A DNA stretch of 64,000 bases from the NCBI RefSeq assembly GCF_001431485.1, contig NZ_LDJM01000007.1, forward strand, positions 62,001 through 126,000, given 5' to 3'. The notes below the pieces were generated by a model, which saw nothing but the letters and a program-made list of their open reading frames with translations, had not been told where the DNA came from and made no database searches. The DNA is from Stenotrophomonas ginsengisoli. Its GTDB lineage: Bacteria > Pseudomonadota > Gammaproteobacteria > Xanthomonadales > Xanthomonadaceae. Both the position numbers and the translations under genes were made by a program. Each line of letters starts with the position of its first letter. The first letter of the stretch is position 1. Positions 54,002 through 62,529 of the stretch are shown piece by piece.

Positions 54002-55633
54002 ATGAAGATCAAACGTTTCGTCGCAGCGGATATGCGCAGCGCCATGAACCTGGTGCGCCGGGAGCATGGTCCGGAAGCGGTCATCCTTTCCAACCGCCGC
54101 GTCGAGAACGGGGTGGAGATCGTTGCCGCCGCCAACTACGACGAATCGGCCGTGCAGCAGGCGCTGCAGGCCAGCCAGCCGGCCGCGCCGAGCAAGCCGC
54201 GCAGCGCCGCCGAAGCGGTGATCGCCGCGATCACCCGCCGCCGCAAGCCGGAAGCGGCCAAGCCGGAAGTGCCGATGACCACCTCCAGCGTGGCCGCCAT
54301 TGCACGTGCGGCAGTCGGTGCCAGCGGCCGCGACCTGCCGCCGCCGAGCATCCCGGAAGCGGCCATGCCGGCCTTCCTGCACAACGCTCCGGTAGTGGTC
54401 GATCCGGCCATGCCGGTCAGCGCGCCGGCCGTAACGGCCACCCCGCGCCCGGCCCCGGTGGCGCGTGCCCAGTTCCGTATCGACCCGCCGCTGAGCGAGG
54501 ACGAAACCCTGCCGATGCGTGGCTTCAGCCCGGCCCAGCCGGTGACCTGGAGCGACCCGGCGCCGGCCCCGGAGGTGGCCTTCGCACCCGCCCGTGCAGC
54601 CGCACAGGCCGCCATCAGCGACGAGGTCATGACCGTGGCCGCACCGGCTGCGGTGGCCAGCGTGGCCGCCACGCCGGCATCGACCACCCCGAGCCTGAGC
54701 CTGGTGGAAGGCGGTGTTGCCGCCGACACCCCTCAGCTCAGTGCCCTGCGCGAGGAGATGGCCGGCATGCGCCTGCTGATCGAACGCGAGATGGCCCGCT
54801 TCACCGATGAACGCCTGCGTGGCAACCCGGTCCGGGCCAAGGCTCTGGACCTGATGGACGAATACGGCCTGGATGCCGGCCTGGCCCGCGATGTGGCCAG
54901 CCAGATTCCCGGCGATACCGATCCGGCGCGTGCGCGTGGGCTGATGCTGGGGCTGATCTCGCGCAAGCTGCCGATCGCCACCGAAGACCCGATCCGCAAT
55001 GGCGGGGTGATTGCCCTGGTCGGCCCCACCGGCGCCGGCAAGACCACCACCATCGCCAAGCTGGCCGCCCGCTTTGCCAGCGAGCACGCCGCGCGTGACA
55101 TCGCCCTGGTCACCACCGACACCCGCCGCATCGGCGCGCGCGAACAGCTGTACGGCTTCGGCCGCCAGCTCGGCATCGCCGTGCACGAGGCCGAGAACGG
55201 TTCGGACCTGAGCCAGCTGCTGCAGCGCCTGTCCGATTACAAGCTGGTGCTGATCGACACCGCCGGCCTGGGCCAGCGCGACCGTGGCCTGGTGGCCCAG
55301 TTGCAGTGGCTGCGCGCGGCCGGACAGATCCGCACCCTGCTCACCCTGCCGGCCAACCTGGGCTTCCAGGACATGGACGAGGTGGTGCGCCGCTTCGCCC
55401 CGGCGCGTCCGGAAGGCCTGGTGCTGACCAAGCTGGATGAAACCGGCCGCTTCGGTGCCGCCCTGTCGGTGGCGGTGGATCACCAGCTGCCGATCACCTG
55501 GGTGGCCGATGGCCAGGAAGTGCCCTGCGACCTGCAGCGCGCCAGCGCCGCCAACCTGGTGCTGCGCCTTGAAGATCTGCGCCGCGCGGCCGATATGCCC
55601 CCTGCCCAGGAGCCCGAACATGCCATTGCGTGA
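54002..55633 (+). CDS. flhF: Signal recognition particle-like GTPase FlhF
   Basis: FlhF is a GTPase that marks the cell pole for flagellum assembly. The 543-residue protein has a conserved B domain start (MKIKRFVAADMRSAMNLVRREHGPEAVILSNRRV), a long Ala- and Pro-rich linker and the NG domain with P-loop GPTGAGKTT near 341, TTDTRRIGAREQL, DTAGLGQ and TKLDE. The start MKIKRF matches the family; an upstream in-frame start was rejected. FlhG follows, overlapping by 14 bases. Confidence 0.96.
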   Translation: MKIKRFVAADMRSAMNLVRREHGPEAVILSNRRVENGVEIVAAANYDESAVQQALQASQPAAPSKPRSAAEAVIAAITRRRKPEAAKPEVPMTTSSVAAIARAAVGASGRDLPPPSIPEAAMPAFLHNAPVVVDPAMPVSAPAVTATPRPAPVARAQFRIDPPLSEDETLPMRGFSPAQPVTWSDPAPAPEVAFAPARAAAQAAISDEVMTVAAPAAVASVAATPASTTPSLSLVEGGVAADTPQLSALREEMAGMRLLIEREMARFTDERLRGNPVRAKALDLMDEYGLDAGLARDVASQIPGDTDPARARGLMLGLISRKLPIATEDPIRNGGVIALVGPTGAGKTTTIAKLAARFASEHAARDIALVTTDTRRIGAREQLYGFGRQLGIAVHEAENGSDLSQLLQRLSDYKLVLIDTAGLGQRDRGLVAQLQWLRAAGQIRTLLTLPANLGFQDMDEVVRRFAPARPEGLVLTKLDETGRFGAALSVAVDHQLPITWVADGQEVPCDLQRASAANLVLRLEDLRRAADMPPAQEPEHAIA

Positions 55634-56507
55634 TCCCTACAAACCCGCTGCGCGTACGCCTGCGCCTGCGCGCATGCCGGCAGCACGTCCGGGCCCGGTG
55701 CGCACCATTGCCATCACCGGTGGCAAGGGCGGCGTGGGCAAGTCCACCCTGGCGGTGAACCTGGCCGTGGCCCTGGGCGGGCTGGGCCAGCGCACCCTGC
55801 TGCTGGACGCCGACCTGGGCCTGGCCAATGTGGATGTGCTGCTCGGCCTGCAGCCGCGCGCCACCCTGGCCGAACTGATTGCCGGCCGTTGTGGCATCGA
55901 GGACATCCTGATCGAAGGCCCCGACGGCATCCTGGTGGTACCTGCCGCCTCGGGCCGGCGCAGCATGGCCCAGCTGAGCACCGCCGAACACATCGGCCTG
56001 GTCAACGTGGTGTCCTCGCTGGAGAACGCGCTGGACGTGCTGGTGGTGGACACCGCCGCCGGCTTGAATGACAGCGTGCTGACCTTCTGCCAGGCCAGCC
56101 AGGAAGTGGTGCTGGTGGTGTGCGACGAGCCGGCCTCGATCACCGATGCCTATGCCCTGATCAAGGTGCTGGCGCGCGAACGCGGCGTGGCCCGCGTGCA
56201 CGTGGTGGCCAACATGGTGCGCGACGGCAACGAAGGCCGCAGCCTGTACAACAAGCTGGTGCGGGTGTGCGAGCGCTTTTTGGCCGACATCTCGCTCAAC
56301 CACCTCGGCTCGATTCCGCACGATGACTGGCTGCGCCTGGCCGTGCAGCGCCAGCAACCGGTGGTCAAGGCCTATCCGGCCAGCCCGTCGGCACGTGCGA
56401 TCAGCGAGATCGCCGCCCAGACCGCGCGCTGGCAGGCCCCCATCGCCGGCCGTGGCGGGGTCGAATTCTTCTTTGAACGTCTGCTCACCCGGGGGGTGCC
56501 TGCATGA
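55620..56507 (+). CDS. flhG: Flagellar number regulator FlhG (FleN), ParA/MinD-like ATPase
   Basis: FlhG limits the number of polar flagella by acting on FlhF and, in Pseudomonas, on FleQ. The 295-residue protein has a deviant Walker A GGKGGVGKS at 34-42, then LLLDADLGLANVDVLLGL, VDTAAGLND and a C-terminal tail; all MinD-like motifs are present. The N-terminus contains Pro- and Arg-rich residues and a DxxK-like start that may activate FlhF. It lies between flhF and fliA with short overlaps. Confidence 0.95.
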   Translation: MPLRDPYKPAARTPAPARMPAARPGPVRTIAITGGKGGVGKSTLAVNLAVALGGLGQRTLLLDADLGLANVDVLLGLQPRATLAELIAGRCGIEDILIEGPDGILVVPAASGRRSMAQLSTAEHIGLVNVVSSLENALDVLVVDTAAGLNDSVLTFCQASQEVVLVVCDEPASITDAYALIKVLARERGVARVHVVANMVRDGNEGRSLYNKLVRVCERFLADISLNHLGSIPHDDWLRLAVQRQQPVVKAYPASPSARAISEIAAQTARWQAPIAGRGGVEFFFERLLTRGVPA

Positions 56508-57247
56508 ACGCCGTCGCGCAGTATCGTCAGGTGCAACGCCCGTCTGCTGCTGAGTGCGTTACCACCCATGCCGACCTGGTCCGGCGCATTGCCCATCACC
56601 TGGCCGCACGCCTGCCGGCCAGCGTCGAGGTCGATGACCTGGTCCAGGCCGGGATGATGGGGCTGATCGAGGCCTCGCGCAGCTACGACGCCGACCAGGG
56701 CGCCTCGTTCGAGACCTATGCCTCCATCCGCATCCGCGGCTCGATGATCGACGAGATCCGCCGTGGTGACTGGGTGCCGCGCTCGGTCCACCGCCGTGCC
56801 CGCGAGGCCGCCGGCATCATCCGCAAACTGGAACAGGGCAGTGGCCGGGCGGCCAGCGCCACCGAAGTGGCCGCGGCCATGGACATGCCGCTGACCGACT
56901 ACCTGCGGGTGATGGAAGACGCCGCCCGTGGCCAGGTACTGAGCCTGGAGTCGCGCATCGAGGACCAGGGCGAGCTGGATACGCCGGTCAACGGCGGGCC
57001 GACCCCGGTGCAGGTGTTCGAGCGCGGCGAGTTCGGCCGCGAGCTGGCGCGTGCCATCAGTGGCCTGCCCGAGCGCGAGCAGCTGGTGCTCTCGCTGTAC
57101 TACGAGCAGGAAATGAACCTGAAAGAAATTGGCGCTGTGCTGGGCGTCAGCGAATCACGCGTGTGCCAGATCCATGGCCAGGCCGTGGTCCGCCTGCGCG
57201 GCCGCCTGAAGACCTTCGAAGCGGCTGACGCCGGCTTGGAAAACTGA
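56504..57247 (+). CDS. fliA: Flagellar sigma factor FliA (sigma-28)
   Basis: FliA directs late flagellar and chemotaxis genes and is held by FlgM. The 247-residue protein has region 2 (LVRRIAHHLAARLPASVEVDDLVQAGMMGLIEASRSYD, FETYASIRIRGSMIDEIRRGDWVPRSVHRRAR) and region 4 (LPEREQLVLSLYYEQEMNLKEIGAVLGVSESRVCQIHGQAVVRLR), all intact. Its ATG overlaps the flhG stop. It matches the sigma-28 sites found elsewhere in this window. Confidence 0.98.
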   Translation: MNAVAQYRQVQRPSAAECVTTHADLVRRIAHHLAARLPASVEVDDLVQAGMMGLIEASRSYDADQGASFETYASIRIRGSMIDEIRRGDWVPRSVHRRAREAAGIIRKLEQGSGRAASATEVAAAMDMPLTDYLRVMEDAARGQVLSLESRIEDQGELDTPVNGGPTPVQVFERGEFGRELARAISGLPEREQLVLSLYYEQEMNLKEIGAVLGVSESRVCQIHGQAVVRLRGRLKTFEAADAGLEN

Positions 57248-57270
57248 CGTAATTTTCGAGGAACACCTAC

Positions 57271-57663
57271 GTGGACAAGAACATCCGAATCCTGATCGTC
57301 GATGATTTCTCGACGATGCGCCGCATCGTCAAGAACCTGCTGGCCGACCTCGGGTTCACCAACACCGCCGAGGCCGAAGATGGCAGCGGTGCGTTGAACA
57401 TGCTGCGCAACGAGGCCTTCGACTTCGTGGTCACCGACTGGAACATGCCGGTGATGACCGGCATCGAGCTGCTCAAGGCGATCCGTGCCGATGACAAGCT
57501 CAAGCACCTGCCGGTGCTGATGGTCACTGCCGAAGCCAAGCGCGAGCAGATCATCGAGGCCGCCCAGAGCGGGGTCAACGGCTACATCATCAAGCCGTTC
57601 ACCGCACAGACCCTGGAAGAGAAGCTGGGCAAGATCTTCGAACGTCTGGCCACGAGCGCCTGA
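57271..57663 (+). CDS. cheY: Chemotaxis response regulator CheY
   Basis: CheY-P binds FliM to reverse rotation. The 130-residue protein starts with a GTG ([25 protein letters not shown]), has phospho-acceptor Asp56 in [11 protein letters not shown] and the conserved Lys in [22 protein letters not shown] lies upstream. It is the first gene after fliA and precedes cheZ by ten bases, the order in Pseudomonas. Confidence 0.97.
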   Translation: MDKNIRILIVDDFSTMRRIVKNLLADLGFTNTAEAEDGSGALNMLRNEAFDFVVTDWNMPVMTGIELLKAIRADDKLKHLPVLMVTAEAKREQIIEAAQSGVNGYIIKPFTAQTLEEKLGKIFERLATSA

Positions 57664-57673
57664 GGAGGCCGTG

Positions 57674-58273
57674 ATGGATCGCAGCGAACTCATCGCCCAC
57701 CTCAGTGAAGCGCTGGCTGCCCTGGAAGCCGGCGATGAGGCGCACTGCAGGCAGCACCTGCAGGCGGTCAGTCAGGAACACAACGGGGCACTGCTGCAGA
57801 GCCTGTCCCGCCTGGCCCGCGAACTGGGCCAGGCCCTGGGCGAACTGCCCACCGTGCCCAGCCAGGCCGGCGAGCTGGATGATGCCTGCGCGCGTCTGGA
57901 CCACGTGGTGGAGATGACCGAACAGGCCACCCACCGCACCCTGGACCTGGCCGAGCAGTGCCGCGGCCTGGTCAGCGGCATGCAGTCCTCCGGCCTGGTG
58001 GACAGCCAGAGCGATGTGCTGGATGTGATCCGCCACAACCTCACCGAAATTGCCCTGACCCAGAGCTACCAGGACATCACCGGGCAGATCATCCGCCGTG
58101 TCGCCGGCATCGTGCGCAGCGTGCACGAGGGTCTGGCCGAACTGGACCTGCTGCCGGCCCAGGCCCCTGCCCCGGCCGCCGATGCGCTGGCCGGCCCGGC
58201 CCTGGCCGGGCTGGACAACCACGCCGTCAGCCAGGTCGATGCTGACGACCTTCTTTCCGACCTGGGCCTGTGA
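57674..58273 (+). CDS. cheZ: CheY-P phosphatase CheZ
   Basis: CheZ removes phosphate from CheY. The 199-residue protein is mainly helical and has the catalytic motif SYQDITGQ with Asp134 and Gln138 (equivalent to Asp143 and Gln147 of E. coli), and a C-terminal CheY-binding peptide-like end (VDADDLLSDLGL). The ATG was chosen because AGGAGG lies at a better distance than for the GTG three bases earlier. It ends overlapping cheA. Confidence 0.96.
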   Translation: MDRSELIAHLSEALAALEAGDEAHCRQHLQAVSQEHNGALLQSLSRLARELGQALGELPTVPSQAGELDDACARLDHVVEMTEQATHRTLDLAEQCRGLVSGMQSSGLVDSQSDVLDVIRHNLTEIALTQSYQDITGQIIRRVAGIVRSVHEGLAELDLLPAQAPAPAADALAGPALAGLDNHAVSQVDADDLLSDLGL

Positions 58274-59955
58274 GCATGGTCAACGACGATATCGCCGCCG
58301 ATTTCATCATCGAGGCACAGGAAATCCTGGACCGCCTCGGTGAGCAGCTGGTTGACCTGGAACAGGCACCGGCGAACACCGAACAACTCAATGCCGTGTT
58401 CCGCGGCTTCCACACCCTCAAGGGCGGTGCTGGTTTTCTGGCCATCACCGCCATGGTCGAGCTGTGCCACGCGGCCGAAGAAGCGCTGGGTCTGGCCCGT
58501 TCCGGCCAGGCCAGCCTGCAGGCGCGTCACTTCGATGCGGCCCAGCAATCGCTGGACTGGCTGCAGGCCATGCTCGACGCGGTCTCGGCCGGCCAGCCGG
58601 CCCAGCCCGCACCGCCGGAGCTGATCGCCCGCTTTGACATGAGCGATGCGCCGCCGGCCGCCGCACCGGCTGCCGTGGCGCCGCCGGCAACGCCTGCACC
58701 GCAGGCAGGCAACAGCACGCCGGCTGCGGCCAGCAGCGCCGTGCCGGCCAGCCCGGCACCGGCCGCCAGCCCCAAGGCGGCCGCGCCACGCAACAACAGC
58801 GAGGCCGAGCACACCGTGCGCGTGGACACCAAGCGCCTGGATGCCATCGTCAACCTGACCGGCGAGCTGGTGCTGGCCCGCAACCGCCTGAAGAACCTGC
58901 GCACGCGGCTGAAGGACGAAGAATTCGAGCGCGCCGTGTCCAGCCTGGACCTGGCCACCGCCCGCCTGCAAAGCGCGGTGATGCGCACCCGCATGCAGCC
59001 GGTGGGCAAGGTGTTCTCGCGCTTCAACAAGCTGGCCCGCGATGTGGCCCGCTCGCTGTCCAAGGAAGTGGAGCTGGAGATCATCGGTGCCGACACCGAA
59101 CTGGACCGCAACCTGGTCGAGGCCCTGGCCGACCCGCTGGTGCACCTGGTGCGCAATGCCATCGACCACGGGGTGGAAACCCCCGAGCTGCGCGAAGCCA
59201 CCGGCAAGCCGCGCAGTGGCAACGTGCGCCTGTCGGCACAGCAGGAAGGCGACTTTGTCAGCATCGAAGTCAATGACGACGGGGCCGGCATCGACCCGGA
59301 ACGGCTGCGCACCAAGGCCCGCGAGAAGGGCCTGATCGAGGCCGAGGCCGCTGCCCGCCTGAGCAGCGAGGAATGCCTGCAGCTGATCTTCCTGCCCGGC
59401 TTTTCGACCAAGCAGGCAGTCACCGACATTTCCGGCCGCGGCGTGGGCATGGACGTGGTCCAGTCGCGCATCCGCGAGCTGTCCGGACAGATCCAGATCC
59501 AGAGCGAACTGGGCCGTGGCAGCCGCTTCTTGATCCGCGTACCGCTGACCCTGGCCATCCTGCCGACCCTGCTGATTGCCGCCGGCGAGGATGTGTACGC
59601 CCTGCCGCTGGCCCGCGTGGTGGAGGTGCTGCATGCCCCGGCAGCGACCCTGCGCTGGTTCGATGGCCGCCTGATCCTGGACCGCCGCCACACCACCCTG
59701 CCGCTGGTGGACCTGCGCCGCTGGCTGGGCATCACGCCCGAGGATGGCGCCCTGCTCACCGTGGTCCTGCTGCAGGCCGGCGAGGCGCGCTTCGGCCTGG
59801 TCGTGGACCAGGTGATCGGCCGCGAGGAAGTGGTGATCAAGCCCCTGCCCAAGGTCCTGCGCGGCCTGCCCGGCTATGCCGGCGCCACCCTGATCGGTGA
59901 TGGGCGCATGGCCCTGATCCTGGATGTGGACGGCATGCGCAGCAGCGCGGCCTGA
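58270..59955 (+). CDS. cheA: Chemotaxis histidine kinase CheA
   Basis: CheA phosphorylates CheY and CheB. The 561-residue protein has a P1 domain with His48 in RGFHTLKGGAGF, a Pro- and Ala-rich linker, the dimer domain (HTVRVDTKRLDAIVNLTGELVLARNRLK), the ATPase domain (HLVRNAIDHGVE, DDGAGIDPERL, GRGVGMDVV) and a CheW-like end. No P2 CheY-binding domain is evident, which explains the short length. The GTG start overlaps the cheZ stop; an ATG six bases on is possible. Confidence 0.95.
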   Translation: MSMVNDDIAADFIIEAQEILDRLGEQLVDLEQAPANTEQLNAVFRGFHTLKGGAGFLAITAMVELCHAAEEALGLARSGQASLQARHFDAAQQSLDWLQAMLDAVSAGQPAQPAPPELIARFDMSDAPPAAAPAAVAPPATPAPQAGNSTPAAASSAVPASPAPAASPKAAAPRNNSEAEHTVRVDTKRLDAIVNLTGELVLARNRLKNLRTRLKDEEFERAVSSLDLATARLQSAVMRTRMQPVGKVFSRFNKLARDVARSLSKEVELEIIGADTELDRNLVEALADPLVHLVRNAIDHGVETPELREATGKPRSGNVRLSAQQEGDFVSIEVNDDGAGIDPERLRTKAREKGLIEAEAAARLSSEECLQLIFLPGFSTKQAVTDISGRGVGMDVVQSRIRELSGQIQIQSELGRGSRFLIRVPLTLAILPTLLIAAGEDVYALPLARVVEVLHAPAATLRWFDGRLILDRRHTTLPLVDLRRWLGITPEDGALLTVVLLQAGEARFGLVVDQVIGREEVVIKPLPKVLRGLPGYAGATLIGDGRMALILDVDGMRSSAA

Positions 59956-59960
59956 AACCC

Positions 59961-59988
59961 TCAAGAAACCCCTCATTCGTGCCGATAC
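59961..59988 (+). promoter_or_regulatory. Candidate sigma-28 promoter of motC
   Basis: TCAA at 59961-59964, 16 bases, then GCCGATAC at 59981-59988. The -10 has one mismatch; the spacer is one base long, as for flagellin 3. The -10 ends seven bases before the start codon, as at cheV. Confidence 0.55.
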
Positions 59989-59995
59989 CAGCCCC

Positions 59996-60736
59996 ATGGA
60001 CAGACTCAGCATCATTGGACTTTTCCTCGCCCTGGCCTCGCTGGTGGGTGGCAGCATCCTCAAGGGTGCCGGCCTTGCCGCCCTGTGGTCGCCGGCCGCC
60101 TTCGTCATCGTCTTCGTCGGCACTGCCGCCTGCATCCTGGTGCACACCGCACCGGCGGTGTTCAAGCGCGCGCTGAAGATTGCCAGCTGGGTGATCCACC
60201 CGCCGGTCTCCAACCGCCAGCAGCTGCTGGAAGAGATCGTGGAATGGTCCAACCTGGCCCGCCGCTCCGGCCTGCTCGGCCTGGAGACCATGGTGGACCA
60301 GCAGAGCGATCCGTTTGCACGCAAGGGCCTGCAACTGCTGGTCGACGGCGTGGAGCCGGACAGCATCCGCCACATGCTGGAAATCGACCTGAGCGGCCAG
60401 GAAGACCGTGACCTGGCGGCAGCCAAGGTCTACGAGGGCATGGGCATTTATTCGCCGACCATGGGCATTGTCGGCGCGGTGCTCGGCCTGATCGCGGTGA
60501 TGAAGAACCTGGATGACCCGTCCAAGCTCGGCCACGGCATCTCGGCTGCCTTCACCGCCACCATCTATGGCATCGGCGCGGCCAACCTGGTGCTGCTGCC
60601 GATGGCCAACAAGCTCAAGAGCGTGATCGGCCAGAACAGCCGTGACCGCGAAATGCTGATCGAAGGCCTGATCGCCATCGCCCAGGGCGAGAACCCGCGC
60701 AACATCGAAACCCAACTGTCCGGCTACCTGGATTGA
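59996..60736 (+). CDS. motC: Flagellar stator protein MotC (MotA family)
   Basis: MotC is a MotA-like stator subunit; in Pseudomonas MotC works with MotD as a second stator. The 246-residue protein has four membrane helices (IIGLFLALASLVGGSILKG, PAAFVIVFVGTAACILV, then a cytoplasmic loop with WSNLARRSGLLGLE, and MGIVGAVLGLIAVM and GIGAANLVLLPMANKL). The start MDRLSIIG is placed at the first family-like Met. motD follows by six bases. Unlike Pseudomonas, no cheB lies before motC. Confidence 0.95.
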   Translation: MDRLSIIGLFLALASLVGGSILKGAGLAALWSPAAFVIVFVGTAACILVHTAPAVFKRALKIASWVIHPPVSNRQQLLEEIVEWSNLARRSGLLGLETMVDQQSDPFARKGLQLLVDGVEPDSIRHMLEIDLSGQEDRDLAAAKVYEGMGIYSPTMGIVGAVLGLIAVMKNLDDPSKLGHGISAAFTATIYGIGAANLVLLPMANKLKSVIGQNSRDREMLIEGLIAIAQGENPRNIETQLSGYLD

Positions 60737-60742
60737 GTGCTG

Positions 60743-61747
60743 ATGGGCCGCAAGAAGAAACACGAAGAACACGCCAACCATGAAGCATGGGCCATCCCCT
60801 ATGCCGATTTGCTGACGCTGCTGCTGGCCTTCTTTGTGGTCATGTATGCCATTTCCTCCCGCGATGCCGGCAAGTACCGGGTCATGGCCGATGCGATGGT
60901 GACCGCCTTCGGCGGCACCCCGCGCACCATCACCCAGGTCCAGGTGGGCAACACCCAGCTGCAGGGCGCGGCCAGTGACAACGCCTCGGCCATCACCGCA
61001 CCGACCGTGGCCGGCAACCGCGCCAAGGACACGGCCCAGCTGTCGGCCATGCGCCAGCCCATCTCCTTCCGCGATACCGCCAGCCTGGAATCGGCCGCGC
61101 GTCAGCTGCAGACCATTTCCGAGCGCATCAACCGTGCCCTGGCACCGCTGATCGACAAGGGCATGATCACCGTGCGCCGCACCGAGCTGTGGATCGAGGT
61201 GGAGATCAACTCGGACATCCTGTTCCCGCCGGCATCGGCGCGCCTGGATCCTGTCGCCCAGGACACCCTGGGCACCCTGGCCGATGTGCTGGCCGATGTA
61301 CCCAACGGCTTGCGCGTGGAAGGCCATACCGATTCCATGCCCATTGCCACCGCGCAGTTCCCCTCCAACTGGGAACTGTCGGCCGCACGTGCGGCCAGCG
61401 TGGTCCATCTGTTCGCGCGCCAGGGCATCGCCCCGACCCGTCTGGCCATGGTTGGCTATGGCGAGTTCCGCCCACGCGAGGACAACACCGACAGTGACGG
61501 GCGCAACCGCAACCGTCGGGTGATGGTGGTGATCCTGGCCGACTCGCAGAGCCCGATCGATGCACTGGGCGAGCAGTTGCTCAGCCAGCAGACGCCCGCA
61601 CCGCTACCGGCAGAAGCAGCCGCGCAGGACGATGCCGCAGCACTGGCGGCCCGGCACGACAACGCCCACGTCATGCCGGCGCTGGGCCATGACCCTTCCA
61701 CCCGCCAGGCCCAACCGGTCAGCCTGGGCAAGCTGGGAGCACTGTGA
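60743..61747 (+). CDS. motD: Flagellar stator protein MotD (MotB family)
   Basis: MotD pairs with MotC and anchors the stator to peptidoglycan. The 334-residue protein has a Lys-rich start, one membrane helix AIPYADLLTLLLAFFVVMYAIS with the proton-binding Asp22, and an OmpA-like domain (NGLRVEGHTDSMPIATAQFPSNWELSAARAASVVHLFARQGI, VGYGEFRPREDNTDSDGRNRNRRV). The C-terminal tail of about 75 residues is Ala-rich. A GTG six bases upstream is possible. Its stop overlaps the parC start. Confidence 0.95.
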   Translation: MGRKKKHEEHANHEAWAIPYADLLTLLLAFFVVMYAISSRDAGKYRVMADAMVTAFGGTPRTITQVQVGNTQLQGAASDNASAITAPTVAGNRAKDTAQLSAMRQPISFRDTASLESAARQLQTISERINRALAPLIDKGMITVRRTELWIEVEINSDILFPPASARLDPVAQDTLGTLADVLADVPNGLRVEGHTDSMPIATAQFPSNWELSAARAASVVHLFARQGIAPTRLAMVGYGEFRPREDNTDSDGRNRNRRVMVVILADSQSPIDALGEQLLSQQTPAPLPAEAAAQDDAAALAARHDNAHVMPALGHDPSTRQAQPVSLGKLGAL

Positions 61748-62529
61748 TGCAGATCTGGGCAGTGGCCAACCAGAAAGGTGGCGTCGGCAAGACCACCACC
61801 ACCCTGGCCCTGGGCCGGGCACTGTGCCTGCGCAACAAGCGGGTGCTGCTGATCGACCTGGATCCGCACGCCTCGCTGACCCGCGCCTTCGGTGTGGATG
61901 AATTCCCGCCACCGAGCGGGGTGATGGAGCTGTTTGCCGACACCCCGGCCGCCCTGCATGCCCTGGCCCGCCACAGCCAGCTGCCCGGCCTGCACTACGT
62001 CTGTGCGCAGCCGGCACTGGCCACCCTGGAACGCCGCAGTGCCAGCGCGCCGGGCCTGGGCCTGGCCCTGCAGAAGGCGCTCAAGGACCCGGCCCTGGGC
62101 TATGACCACGTGCTGATGGACTGTGCCCCGCAGCTGGGCCTGCTGATGATCAATGCCCTGGCCGCGGCCGACCGCGTGGTGATCCCGACCCAGACCGAGC
62201 CGCTGGCCCTGCACGGCCTGGAAGGGATGGTGCGCACCGCGGCCATGGTGGAGAAATCACGCAGCCGCCCGCTGCCGGTGTCCATCGTGCCGACACTGCA
62301 TGACCGCCGCACCCGTGCCGGCATGGAAAGCCTGCACACCATGCAGAAGCGCCATGGCGCCCTGGTCTGGGAAGACGCCGTGGCCCTGGATACCAAGCTC
62401 AGCAGCCCGGCCCTGCTGACCCAGCCGGCCAGTTCCGATGCCTATCCCGGACGCGGCCTGTCGGCCTACCGTCGGGTGCTGGAGTGGATCCTGGCCAGTG
62501 AGTTCGAACATTGCGGTGCCCTGCCATGA
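61747..62529 (+). CDS. parC: ParA-like chemotaxis array-positioning ATPase ParC
   Basis: ParC is a ParA/MinD-type ATPase that, in Vibrio and Pseudomonas, recruits the chemotaxis array to the cell pole. The 260-residue protein has a deviant Walker A KGGVGKTT at 10-17, LLIDLDPHASLTRAFG, DCAPQLGLLMINAL and VIPTQTEPLALHGLEGM. It follows motCD and precedes a ParP-like gene, the same order as in Pseudomonas, which fixes the assignment. It overlaps parP by four bases. The ATG was chosen over a GTG three bases upstream. Confidence 0.9.
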   Translation: MQIWAVANQKGGVGKTTTTLALGRALCLRNKRVLLIDLDPHASLTRAFGVDEFPPPSGVMELFADTPAALHALARHSQLPGLHYVCAQPALATLERRSASAPGLGLALQKALKDPALGYDHVLMDCAPQLGLLMINALAAADRVVIPTQTEPLALHGLEGMVRTAAMVEKSRSRPLPVSIVPTLHDRRTRAGMESLHTMQKRHGALVWEDAVALDTKLSSPALLTQPASSDAYPGRGLSAYRRVLEWILASEFEHCGALP